From Rhynchospora pubera (lineage: Eukaryota > Streptophyta > Magnoliopsida > Poales > Cyperaceae): a DNA stretch of 64,000 nucleotides. The notes beneath the pieces are model-generated. The model searched no databases, was not told where the DNA came from, and worked only from the letters and a program-made list of their open reading frames with translations. Shown piece after piece: positions 48,506 to 58,734 of this stretch. Numbering within the stretch: position 1 is the first letter of the stretch; each line of letters starts with the position of its first letter. Position numbers and translations under genes: made by a program. The stretch covers positions 64,395,676 through 64,459,675 of the forward strand of contig CM051460.1 in the NCBI GenBank assembly GCA_028095005.1, given 5' to 3'.

Positions 48506-49807
48506 CTACTCCTCATCATCATCACCCGCGCCACTACCGGATCCTCTCTTGAGATGGAGCTCCATCTTTCCCCAAAGATTGATCATCTCATCCTTGAGAT
48601 GAGTGATCGAGGCATCGGTCTTGGCTTGGTAAGCGGTCAAATTTTCCTCAATTGTGTTGAACCGCGTATCAATGTGAGTTGTCAAGGCGGCAAATTTGGC
48701 ATCAAGGTAGGCATGAAAGTCTTGAGGTGCGCCTTGACCCTCCATCCGTCCGCCGGGCACATGCAAAGGTTCATTGCCTATCTCCTCGTATTGATTGATG
48801 GTGGCATTTGGGCGGAAGATGTAGTTATTGCGGTGGAATGCACCGGGCACAATAGAGTCATCATCTTGGGCCGTCCATCCGGTACCGGTGAGATGTGCCA
48901 TGAGGTTTTCGGGATTAGCAATGGCATTTTCGGGCACGGGTTCGCCCCAAAGAGGTGTGTCATGAGGGATGCCGCTTTCAATAAGAATAGATTGAATAAT
49001 GTGGGCATAAGGAAAAGAGAAGCGAGGAGAGGTATCGGCCTGTGCCATATGAGCAAGCATGATGAAAGGGAGATTGACCTTTTGGTTCATCTCAAGGAGG
49101 GAGCGAAGGAGAAACACGACGAATTGCTCCACATTGGTCTTGATTGTTGCCTTCGGAGTGATAATGTTATTGATGAAGAGGAAGAGAAGGCGGTGCAAGG
49201 CCGGTAGCTCGGTGGCGGTGAATTGGCGAACGTTATAGTTCCTCCAACAATAAAAGAAGCGGTGGTATTCGTCATACGGAGGCAATTCGCGGGGCCAATT
49301 GGCATGAATGTAAATCTCCAAGTTATCATTGTCGAGGCCGAGAAGGTTGGCCAAGGTTTCCTCGGTTATGGAGATGTGGCGACCGAGGACATAAGAGTTG
49401 GCGGTTGGGTGGCCATCGGTCCACGTCATGGTGAGATTGGCATAAAAGAGCTTGATTAATGACGGGTTGTATGGTTGAGAATGCACGAGAAGACCCGCCA
49501 TGTTCCAATATTCAATCCTTTCTTTGATCCAAGTCAATTCCCTTGGATTCAAATGGTAGACACCATAGGAGTGCTCAAAGAAAAAACACTCGGAACACTC
49601 GCGATTGACATCACGGTATTGGCAAAAATGCATGAACGAGGCCAAGTCTTTAAAGAGGTAATTGTTGGAGGAAGAGAGGGTCCAATCCACGGGTACGGGT
49701 GGTATATCCATTGGAATTGGTTGGTCGGTTTGAACCGGTGGGTTGGAGGAGGAGGCACCCTTGGGGTTGCGCTTAGACCGTTTGTTGGTAGCGGTTTTCG
49801 GTGCCAT
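48506..49807 (-). CDS. ORF3: putative plant transposon protein (Transposase_32-like), after pol
   Basis: 433 codons from the Met at 49807 (MAPKTATNKRSKRNPK). The frame stays open up to 50281, but that part encodes a low-complexity Ser/Leu-rich stretch that looks like a CT-rich 5' leader, so I chose the inner start. It has a basic N-terminus like a nuclear signal. The middle domain has YNPSLIKLFYANL, then ISITEETLANLLGL, resembling the widespread plant 'putative plant transposon protein' family (PF20167, from memory). The C-terminus has predicted coiled-coil heptads (about residues 360-420) and an acidic GDDDEE end. No membrane helix, so it is not a typical envelope-like protein. Function unknown. 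It sits between pol and the polypurine tracts, where Sireviruses may carry an env-like ORF. Confidence 0.75.
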   Translation of the reverse strand: MAPKTATNKRSKRNPKGASSSNPPVQTDQPIPMDIPPVPVDWTLSSSNNYLFKDLASFMHFCQYRDVNRECSECFFFEHSYGVYHLNPRELTWIKERIEYWNMAGLLVHSQPYNPSLIKLFYANLTMTWTDGHPTANSYVLGRHISITEETLANLLGLDNDNLEIYIHANWPRELPPYDEYHRFFYCWRNYNVRQFTATELPALHRLLFLFINNIITPKATIKTNVEQFVVFLLRSLLEMNQKVNLPFIMLAHMAQADTSPRFSFPYAHIIQSILIESGIPHDTPLWGEPVPENAIANPENLMAHLTGTGWTAQDDDSIVPGAFHRNNYIFRPNATINQYEEIGNEPLHVPGGRMEGQGAPQDFHAYLDAKFAALTTHIDTRFNTIEENLTAYQAKTDASITHLKDEMINLWGKMELHLKRGSGSGAGDDDEE

Positions 49808-50197
49808 TGAAAATTGAGAGAGAAAGGAATAGGTTAAACCTTTAAATTGAAGAGCGGAAGAGGATGCGATGACCTTGGAGAGCACAGAACCGAAGCCGAT
49901 CGAAAATCCGACGGTCGGATCGCCGGAATTGACGGTGATGGCGGTGGCTAGGGTTTCGGTAGATTGAGAGATAGAGAGAGAGAGAGAGTGATTTGAGGGT
50001 ATGAGGGTGGAGAGGAGAATATTTTGGTGGTTTTGGTTGGAGTGGAGAGAGAGAATTGAGAGAGTATTGAGAGAGAGAGATGAAAGGTTGTGAGATGGAG
50101 AGAAAGAGAGAAAAATTGAAGGGGGCTCGGAATTGAGAGAGAAGAAGAAGAAAAAAAAGAGAAAAGGTGGGGTCGCGTCTGTTAAAATCGCTTCCAC

Positions 50198-50632
50198 CGT
50201 TAAGTAACGCCAAAGGGCGTCGTACAACGCAGGAGTCAAAACAGCGAAAATTGAGCAGAGACTGACTGCTCCGTTGTACAACGCTGAGTAGCGATGGGTA
50301 ACGCTACAACCCAGCGTTGTGCAACGTTAAAGGGCGTTGTACAACACTAAAGCCAAACAAATAAATAAATAAAAAAATAAAATAAAGAAATAAAGCAACG
50401 TCTTACAACGATGGACAACGTTGTACAACGTTAAGTAAAAACAACAGAAGGGCGTTGTACAACGGTAAACAGCGTTGTATAACGTTGAACGCGACAAATT
50501 TTAAAATTCAGCAAAGTAAAATTAAAATAAAACAGACAGCGTTGTACAACGATAGTCAGCGTTGTGCAACGTTACAAGAAAAAATCAACCCAGCGTTGTG
50601 CAACGATCAGCAGCGTTGTACAACGTTGATCT
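50198..50632. repeat. Paired-palindrome array, cluster upstream of ORF3 (7 pairs)
   Basis: Same 20-bp-offset pairs as in the LTR. First/second arm starts: 50198/50218, 50272/50292, 50315/50335, 50399/50419, 50453/50473, 50540/50560, 50594/50614. Lies 390-820 bp upstream of the ORF3 ATG. An eighth pair (60549/60569) was separated from this cluster by the nested Copia. Confidence 0.92.
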
Positions 50633-52389
50633 TGTTAGAGATATGTCCTAGGAGCCAATCTTATTTAGGCTACTTCTATAGTTTATGTTATTGGTGATTT
50701 CAGATCATTTGTTCTTTGATTTAATCGTTGACAGTTCATTCAGGTTGAGGATCTGAATTATAGATCACTGTTATTCATTTAGTAGTAAATGACAACGATA
50801 AATCTAAAAGTCCATAATCTTGATAATTAACAGAGAACATTAATTATCAATAAGATTAGTATGCAGATTAAGTGATGATTAAGTTCTATAAATCATAGGT
50901 TAGGAGTAACCAACTTAATTGCATATGTATATGTTATAGAACATAGTACAGGACTGGACCCCACGAAATAAATATATGGATTGTGTTGCGTGTCATTATT
51001 TATTTCGTTATGATTTTGGTTCTAAGTTTGAGATGATTATCTTTTCCACATGAGGATAGATGCTATAAATCATGTCTACCGCTGATTCCTGATAAAGGCT
51101 GCTATACGAACTTGATTTAAGTATTCTTGAATTGTGCGGGGAAAAGCTAATTATCAAGAAAACCGTATGTCCCTCATTAATTCACTTAGTGAGTGACGAT
51201 ATCTGTTTGGGCCCCTTGATGGAGATAGATTGTTTGCTAGCAACTGATACAATTATCTCTAGATCAAGAAACGTATAATCTGCAAGAATGACACGTTCCT
51301 ATCTTGGATTATACGATGATATCGTGTGACATAAGAATCAAAATAGAGAAACATAATTGTTCTCTTATGCAGGATTGAAATTTTGTAGCTGTACACTATT
51401 TATGCGAATTGGGAATCATAACGTGTTGCTAGATACCGCTTATGATTATTGGAATTAAATAGCGATTTAATTCCATGTCCAACATAGCATAAATCCTCAA
51501 AGGGTCACACAAAATTGGTGTTTAACCATATGTGCATTATTTATTTGCAATAATGTATATTGCAAAATATGATAGATTGATTAATTAATTAAATAGCGTT
51601 ATGGACCGTTATAATTAATTAAGTCAAATAGATCATATAGAAATAAATTAATGCATTGTCTAATCTCTAAATAATTATTATTAAGTTAATAATTATTTAT
51701 AAATAACACACTTAATTTAGTTAAGTTATTTGGGCTTTAATTTATTAGTAAATTAAATGTCCAAATTGAATAGCTATGAGTGGGCCTTTAATTAATAGAA
51801 TTAAAGGGACCAAATAGAGATGGCCTAGTGGGCCAAGAGAGCCCACTAGGAGGCCGGCCACATGAGGTAGGTAGGAGTGGCACAATTGTAATTTGTGTGA
51901 ACTCCTATCTAGGGTTAAGAGGCTATATAAGGCACCTATTGGAGGCTCCTTGGCACCTCTTCTCTCTCCTCCTCTCCCTAGGCGCCACTATTGGCCTCCC
52001 CTTTGTGGTGCGCCGCCCCCCCTCTCTCCTCTCCACTCTAGCTCATGTGTTGAGCATCCCATTCTCCCACAAATCGTTCGGTTCGTTGGTTGAAGAAAGG
52101 GAACGCTTGGGATTAGACTCGTTCTTCTCTTCGCTAGCACGAATTGAGAAGAACTTGGTTAATACCATAGTGGACTCGAGGCGCCGCGAATAGGAGGTGT
52201 TTGGAGAGCACGCCACCGACACCAAACCGTTGGAACGAGCCTCTTGGTTGCGATACCAAGAGAGGTATACTTCCAACCCTTTTTCTCGTGTGTTTGAATA
52301 GCTTGTGTACTAGATCTTGTGTGTGCTATGTTTGCTTGGTTAATTAATTGGTAATTAGCATAAAATTAAAATTAGCACATTGACTAACA
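50633..52389 (+). repeat. 5' LTR of nested Copia
   Basis: 1757 bp, starts TGTTAGAGATATGTCC and ends CTAACA, followed by G and the primer-binding site. Short ORFs inside (for example 51828-52193) are copied identically in the other LTR and look non-coding. Confidence 0.96.
51923..51930 (+). promoter_or_regulatory. TATA box in 5' LTR of nested Copia
   Basis: CTATATAAGG in a CTAGGGTTAAGAGG..GCACC context, with the same sequence at 60025-60032 in the 3' LTR. The transcript should start about 30 bp downstream, near 51955. Confidence 0.7.
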
Positions 52390-52390
52390 G

Positions 52391-52402
52391 TGGTATCAGA
52401 GC
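52391..52402 (+). other. Primer-binding site of nested Copia
   Basis: TGGTATCAGAGC, complementary to initiator tRNA-Met, one base after the LTR. Confidence 0.93.
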
Positions 52403-54473
52403 CTTGGTCGTACTTAAGCTATTTTAAACACTTAATTAAGAGAAATTGGCTAATTAATGGATTAGTAGAGATGATGCGTTTGTTTGCTGTCTGGAAATGG
52501 TATTTTCTGTGTTATTTCGCATTTTTCTCTGTGATATGTCCTCTGGAAGATCTTTCCATCTACATGAAAGTTGTAGATCTGTAGATTGTGATTCTTTTGG
52601 CGTTGGATTCACATTTTTCTGAATTAGTGTAGATTTACTGTGAATAAAATGGCGACAGTGCGCAGAACCAGTTTCTGCTTGCACTGTCCTGTTTGAATGG
52701 CTTGAAAGATTTATATTTTGAATATAAGTACCAGTGTTCTATGGCTAGAAATAAAGAGGACTTGAAGCTCTTTCTGAGCATGTAAAATTTGTTGCATGAC
52801 TCGGATTACTTTGTGGGTTTTCAAGTATGAAAAGGAAGATCTTGTCAGATCCAGTTTATTGAGCAAATCGATTGTTCTAATAAACTGTACCAACTGAGAA
52901 CTCCTTTAAAAATTCTGTTTAAATGGAGTTGTTCTATTTTGAGTTAGTATTCCAGGAAAATTAATTTCATAATTTTTCGTGGATTTTTGGACCTTCAACT
53001 AGGTTAAAACCTTTCGATTGACAGTCTGTTCCAGTACAGAATTTGTTGATTGTTTAGGCTGTAACTTAATATTATTGAACTGAACTTGGTTGTTTTCTTT
53101 TCATGAATGGATAGCCTGTAGTCTAAACAAGTTTTTCTATGTATATTTTATATATAAAAACTGGATAGAAGGTGGTCTAACAGACCAAATGGTTGAGAGG
53201 ATAAGCTGAAAATCTCATAACGGTGTTTCGTGCACTTGTAAGAGATTTGTCATTTTTTATTCTCCCAGATGGTTTAAGATCTCTTCTTGAATTTTTTACT
53301 GGTAATCACAACTATGATAAGGAGCTTAAGTAATTTATTTGAGAATTTTTGGAGACCGAAAACTGTTGTTTTTGTTGGATTCCATTAGTTACGTTTTTTG
53401 GTAAATTACTGTTTTTCTAAGTATTCAAACTAGTTGAAATTAATTAGAAAACTCCTTGTTTGATCTCCTTTCTGTTATGGTATGTTGAAAGAACTTTCTA
53501 AATGAATTTAAACAAGTTTGGTTGTTTAAAATTGAGGATTTGTACACGGAATTTACTTATAGCAAACGATACGCAAAGATGCTTGAAAATCGTTAATTGG
53601 AAACAAAGTTCTTGTATGTGCTAACTTTGTTTTGTAGGTGGATAGTGGGTTTAGTATGGCTCAAGACTCAATGCCTTGTGGTTGTAAATGAATGCATGTG
53701 TGAATGTTTGTAATGCGGCCTTTGGTGCCATTAATTAATTTTTGATTAATTTTTTATGTAACTTGTGAGGCTTGCATGCCCCTAAGGATAGGAAGGGAAT
53801 AGGATGTTTTCACATGTATTTTGCACCTTTATTTTATATAGGATTTAGATCCTTATAGAATTTAGTGGGAGGGCATGGATTAGATTAGTTTTGCTCCATG
53901 GACGATGTGGCGAAACTAATGCAAGCGGGAGCCATACAAACCCACAACTATGAGATGCTTGTATGATTGCTTGTGATAGGTTAGGTATGGGTGTATGTTT
54001 ACACGACCACCAAACAAGCGTCATGATTGTTATTCGTCCCAAATAAAAAGAATTAAGTCTAATAAAAATTCACTCTCCTTCTTTCTATCCCCTTCTTACG
54101 TTGTATGATCGGTCATTGATGTATTCTCGCCGACGCGGGACATCGTGATCCATCATCCGTGTCGGGGTGTAAATCGGATTTACTAGGAGCAAATAGAAAG
54201 AAGTGACTTAACAATGATTCAAATCGGATTGGTCATTGGAGTGAAGTTCGTTAATCGAACCAAGAGTCATAGGAACGTATGATTGGTTGGAGAACCTATT
54301 TCACATTTGTTGGTGCAATGTTCTGCCGACGCCGTCGTTGCATTAACAAGTTGTGGGAGTCTTGGAAATTCACTACATTTGGGGACATGATATAATGTAG
54401 TGGAAGTTTTACTTAGTTAAAACAAATTTTAAAGCATAAACTAATTGACCTTAAAATTTATGTATTGTTGTAG
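52403..54473 (+). other. Long untranslated leader of nested Copia
   Basis: About 2.07 kb between the primer-binding site and the gag ATG, with no coding frame of note. Packaging and dimerisation signals, or an intron, would lie here. It is long for a Copia element. Confidence 0.7.
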
Positions 54474-57400
54474 ATGTCTTCCTCATCTTTTACGCTACGT
54501 TCTCTTGTTGAGAGAGAGAAACTCGCTTTTAACGGTGCCAATTTCTTGGATTGGCATCGCAACCTAAGGCTTGCCTTTAGGTATGAGAAAAGAGAGTATC
54601 TCCTCACCACTCCCATGCCATCGGCTCCAAAGGCAACCGCTTCCCAAGAGGAAAAGGATGCCTTTGCGAAGCATGAAAACGAGGACATGGAGATGTCCGT
54701 CGTGATGGTGGCAACCATGGAAGCGGAACTCCAAAAGGAGTTCATGGATAGTGGCTATGGAGTGTTCGCCATGATCACTCGCCTATCCAACATGTTCCAA
54801 ACAAAGGCCCGCACCGAAAGGGCCCGTCTCATCAAGGCCGTCGCCAACACTCGCTTGGCCGAAGGTCATGATGTCGGGCCACACGTCATGAAGATGGCGG
54901 GGTTGTTTCGGCAGCTTGAGAAGCTTGATACGCCCTTCCCCTCGGGGGCGATTCAAGACTTCATTCTCAATTCTCTCCCTCCAAGCTTCACCGGTTTCGT
55001 TGTGAACTACCGGATGAACGGCATGGACAAGAGCATGGATGACATCCAAAACATGCTCATTGAGACGGAGGAGAGTCTTAAGAAAGAGAAGGGCCCCAAG
55101 GATGTTCTTGCGGTGAATGGAAAGAGCAAGAAGATAAGAAAGCGTGGCCGCAAAGGCAAAGGCAAAGGCCCGGTGACGCCCCAAGGTCCGGCCAAGGGTG
55201 CTCCCGTGGGTTCTAAGAAGAAGAAGAACCCGGCCTCTTCCGAGACCGTTTGCTACTACTGTAGCAACAAGGGCCATTGGAAGAGAAACTGCCCAAGGTA
55301 CCTAGCTGACAAGAAGGCGAGAACTGTCCAACCTTCTACCTCAGGTATATTTGTCATCGAAACCCTTCTCGCTACTTCTCACACAGATTGGGTATTTGAT
55401 ACTGGTTCGTGTGCTCACATTTGTCGAAATGTGCAGGTACTAAAGAATAGAAGACGGCTCGAGAAAGGCGAAGTTCAACTCCGCGTCGGTAACGGCACGT
55501 GCGTCTCCGCTATGGCCGTTGGGAGCGTGGAACTAACTTTGCCTAATGGTTTTGTATTGGAACTCAAGGATGTTTTTGTAGTTCCATGTATCACTCGAAA
55601 CATTGTATCCGTTTCTTGTTTGGATTTGGATGGTTATGATGTTGTAATAAAGAACAAGTGCTTGACTTTGTTTCGTAATGAAGTTCGTTTTTGTGATGCA
55701 CATTTATTGAATGGTCTTTATGTGCTCGATTCGAATGGATTTGTTTTGAGTGTTGAAAATGACAAAAGGAAACGTAAGGTTTCACATGAGAATGCAACTT
55801 TAATGTGGCATTGCCGCTTAGGTCATATCAACGAGAAACGCATCAAGAGACTACAATCCGTTGGTCTCTTGGATCAATTCGCTTTCGAGCCAATTGACAC
55901 TTGCGAATCTTGTTTGATGGGAAAAATGACCAAAGCGCCTTTCCCCAATAAAGGGATAAGGGCAAATGGATTGTTAGATCTCATACATACCGATGTATGT
56001 GGACCTATGAGCATTTGTGCACGTGGAGGTTTCTCATACTTCGTCACGTTCACTGACGATTACAGTAGATACGGGTATATCTACTTAATGCGTCATAAAT
56101 CTGAAACCTTTGACAAGTTCAAAGAGTTTAAGAGTGAAGTTGAGAACCAACTTGATCGAAAGATCAAGGCCTTACGATCCGATAGAGGTGGTGAGTACTT
56201 GAGCCATGAATTTGGTGATTATCTAAAGGAGTGTGGAATCGTTCCACAACTCACTCCACCAGGAACACCACAATGGAATGGTGTGTCCGAAAGGAGGAAT
56301 CGAACTTTGCTAGACATGGTTCGATCGATGATGAGCCAAACTAATTTGCCTATGTCCTTTTGGGGTTATGCAATTGAAACCGCAGCTTTTACTTTGAACC
56401 GTGTTCCATCAAAGTCCGTTGAGAAAACACCCTATGAGCTATGGTTTGGTTCGAAACCTAGCATGATGTTTCTCAAGATTTGGGGTTGTGAAGCTTATGT
56501 GAAAAGGCTAGTGAGCGATAAGCTTGGACCCAAATCGGACAAATGTCATTTCGTAGGATACCCTAAGGAAACAAAGGGTTACTACTTCTATAACCGTGTC
56601 GAGAACAAAATAGTTGTTGCACGACATGCGGAATTCTTGGAAAAGGAGTTTATCTCAAGAAGAAGTAGTGGGAGCAACGTGGTTATTGAAGAAATTCAAG
56701 AACCGCAACAACAAAACATACCTCAAGTAGGTAATGTAGTTGTTCCAAATATAGTGCCAAATGAGGTTGCACCGAACGAGATTGTAGTCGAACCCATTCC
56801 CCAAGTTGTTGTGGAAGAAGAGGTTCAAGAACAAGCTCCCTCAAATGAATACTCAAACATATCGCGTGTCGATAGTGTTGAGGACGCACCTATACTTGAA
56901 GTTCAAGAACAAAGCCCACAAACCGTTGTAGAGCAAGTTCAAGAACCTCAAGCATCTACCCTACGAAGATCGGCAAGGCCAAGTCGTCCACCTATAAGAT
57001 ATTTAGGATTGCACGACGTTCTCGTCATGGAGAACGATGAGCCTTTGACCATTGATGACATGAAAAGAAAACCAGACTCCAAGGAATGGCTAAAGGCCAT
57101 GGAATCCGAAATGCAATCCATGTATGACAACAAGGTATGGACCTTGGTTGATCTTCCCAACGGAGTAAAACCCGTTGAGAACAAATGGATCTTTAAAAGA
57201 AAGGTCGACATGGATGGCAACTTGACCATTTACAAAGCACGACTCGTAGCGAAAGGTTACAAACAAGTTCATGGTATTGACTATGAAGAAACCTTCTCGC
57301 CCGTCGTTATGTTCAAGTCAATTCGGATCATGTTAGCAATTGCCGCATTTTATGATTATGAAATATGGCAAATGGATGTCAAAACCGCTTTCCTAAATGG

Positions 57401-58619
57401 AAATTTGGAAGAGGATGTGTATATGACACAACCCGAGTGTTTTGTGGATCCAAAGAATGCTAACAAGGTATGCAAACTTCAAAGGTCCATTTATGGATTG
57501 AAGCAAGCATCGAGGAGTTGGAACAAACGCTTTGATGAAGAAGTCAAGAAATTGAACTTCGTTCAAAGCGAAAAGGAACCTTGTGTTTACAAGAGGATCA
57601 GTGAGAGCGTGGTTGTGTTTCTTGTTCTATATGTTGATGATATCCTCTTGATCGGGAATGATATCCCCGAGTTGAATGCAGTTAAGGATTCATTGAAGAA
57701 GGTGTTCTCAATGAAAGATTTGGGCGAAGCCGCCTATATCCTAGGAATCAAGATCTATAGAGATAGATCGAGAAGGATGTTAGGTTTGAGCCAAGATGCA
57801 TATATTGACAAAGTGTTGAACAAACACAACATGGCAAATTCCAAAAAGGGATTCTTGCCTATGTCACATGGCATTTTCTTGAGCAAGTCTCAAAGTCCGA
57901 CCAATGATACAGATCGGGATTACATGAAGAAATTCCAGTATCCATCTGTGGTCGGATCGATTATGTATGCCATGCTATGCACTCGTCCCGATGTGGCACA
58001 TCCGATTAGCGTGACTAGTCGATTCCAAGCCAATCCCGGCATGGCACATTGGACTGCAGTCAAGAATGTCCTCAAATATCTCAAGAGAACAAAGGATAGA
58101 ATTCTCGTATATGGTGGAGACCAAGAGCTCGTTGTAAGTGGTTACACCGATGCTAGTTTCCAAACCGATCGAGATGACTCAAAATCACAGTCCGGCTTCG
58201 TATTTCTGCTCAATGGTGGTGCCGTAAGTTGGAAGAGTTCCAAGCAAGATACTACGGCCGATTCCGTCACCGAAGCAGAATACTTAGCGGCTGGTGAAGC
58301 AGCGAAAGAAGGTGTATGGATCAAGGAGTTCTTGACCGAGCTAGAGGTGGTTCCAAGCATCTCAGGTCCAGTGGATATTTACTGCGACAACACGGGAGCC
58401 ATAGCTCAGTCCAAGGAGCCTAGGTCTCACCAAAAGACTAGGCACATTCTACGACGATTCCATCTCATCCGTCAGTTGATCAATGATGGATGGGTCAAGG
58501 TCAAGAAGGTGGACGGTGCCGCGAACACAGCGGACCCTCTGACAAAGCCTTTATCTCGAGCCGCACATGAGTTGCATGTTGCATCCATGGGGATTAGGCG
58601 TATGCCTGAGTGGCTTTGA
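54474..58619 (+). CDS. Copia gag-pol polyprotein, intact
   Basis: A 1381-aa single frame starting MSSSSFTLRSLVERE. In order: gag; CCHC knuckle (CYYCSNKGHWKRNC, about residue 258); aspartic protease (VFDTGSCAH, about 305); pre-integrase zinc region (HCRLGHINEKR); integrase with D, D, E in HTDVCGPM, RSDRGGEY and NGVSERRN (about 505-610); RT with LVAKGYKQ, QMDVKTAFLNG and the active site YVDDILL (about 1052); and RNase H with YTDASF, SVTEAEYLA and YCDNTGAIA. All catalytic motifs are present and no stop or frameshift is seen. Gag and pol share one frame, so Gag excess must come from some other mechanism (alternative splicing or processing). Confidence 0.97.
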   Translation: MSSSSFTLRSLVEREKLAFNGANFLDWHRNLRLAFRYEKREYLLTTPMPSAPKATASQEEKDAFAKHENEDMEMSVVMVATMEAELQKEFMDSGYGVFAMITRLSNMFQTKARTERARLIKAVANTRLAEGHDVGPHVMKMAGLFRQLEKLDTPFPSGAIQDFILNSLPPSFTGFVVNYRMNGMDKSMDDIQNMLIETEESLKKEKGPKDVLAVNGKSKKIRKRGRKGKGKGPVTPQGPAKGAPVGSKKKKNPASSETVCYYCSNKGHWKRNCPRYLADKKARTVQPSTSGIFVIETLLATSHTDWVFDTGSCAHICRNVQVLKNRRRLEKGEVQLRVGNGTCVSAMAVGSVELTLPNGFVLELKDVFVVPCITRNIVSVSCLDLDGYDVVIKNKCLTLFRNEVRFCDAHLLNGLYVLDSNGFVLSVENDKRKRKVSHENATLMWHCRLGHINEKRIKRLQSVGLLDQFAFEPIDTCESCLMGKMTKAPFPNKGIRANGLLDLIHTDVCGPMSICARGGFSYFVTFTDDYSRYGYIYLMRHKSETFDKFKEFKSEVENQLDRKIKALRSDRGGEYLSHEFGDYLKECGIVPQLTPPGTPQWNGVSERRNRTLLDMVRSMMSQTNLPMSFWGYAIETAAFTLNRVPSKSVEKTPYELWFGSKPSMMFLKIWGCEAYVKRLVSDKLGPKSDKCHFVGYPKETKGYYFYNRVENKIVVARHAEFLEKEFISRRSSGSNVVIEEIQEPQQQNIPQVGNVVVPNIVPNEVAPNEIVVEPIPQVVVEEEVQEQAPSNEYSNISRVDSVEDAPILEVQEQSPQTVVEQVQEPQASTLRRSARPSRPPIRYLGLHDVLVMENDEPLTIDDMKRKPDSKEWLKAMESEMQSMYDNKVWTLVDLPNGVKPVENKWIFKRKVDMDGNLTIYKARLVAKGYKQVHGIDYEETFSPVVMFKSIRIMLAIAAFYDYEIWQMDVKTAFLNGNLEEDVYMTQPECFVDPKNANKVCKLQRSIYGLKQASRSWNKRFDEEVKKLNFVQSEKEPCVYKRISESVVVFLVLYVDDILLIGNDIPELNAVKDSLKKVFSMKDLGEAAYILGIKIYRDRSRRMLGLSQDAYIDKVLNKHNMANSKKGFLPMSHGIFLSKSQSPTNDTDRDYMKKFQYPSVVGSIMYAMLCTRPDVAHPISVTSRFQANPGMAHWTAVKNVLKYLKRTKDRILVYGGDQELVVSGYTDASFQTDRDDSKSQSGFVFLLNGGAVSWKSSKQDTTADSVTEAEYLAAGEAAKEGVWIKEFLTELEVVPSISGPVDIYCDNTGAIAQSKEPRSHQKTRHILRRFHLIRQLINDGWVKVKKVDGAANTADPLTKPLSRAAHELHVASMGIRRMPEWL

Positions 58620-58721
58620 GTTGTATCTTTTATTACTAGGCTTTAGTATGAGACATGTATATTTTGGATATTACATTGAGTACTATGCACTTGCTAGAAG
58701 TCACTATTGATTGACTCTAGG

Positions 58722-58734
58722 CCAAGTGGGAGAT
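58722..58734 (+). other. Polypurine tract of nested Copia
   Basis: CAAGTGGGAGAT directly before the 3' LTR. Confidence 0.88.

Noticed and set aside
48554..49207. 217-codon plus-strand ORF.
   Set aside because: Antisense shadow of ORF3. The minus-strand frame has the family-like protein and a sensible start.
51828..52193. 121-codon ORF in the nested Copia LTR, repeated at 59930-60295.
   Set aside because: It is duplicated only because the LTR is duplicated, straddles the TATA box and presumed start site, and resembles no protein.
54783..55277. 164-codon minus-strand ORF.
   Set aside because: Shadow of the intact gag frame of the nested Copia.
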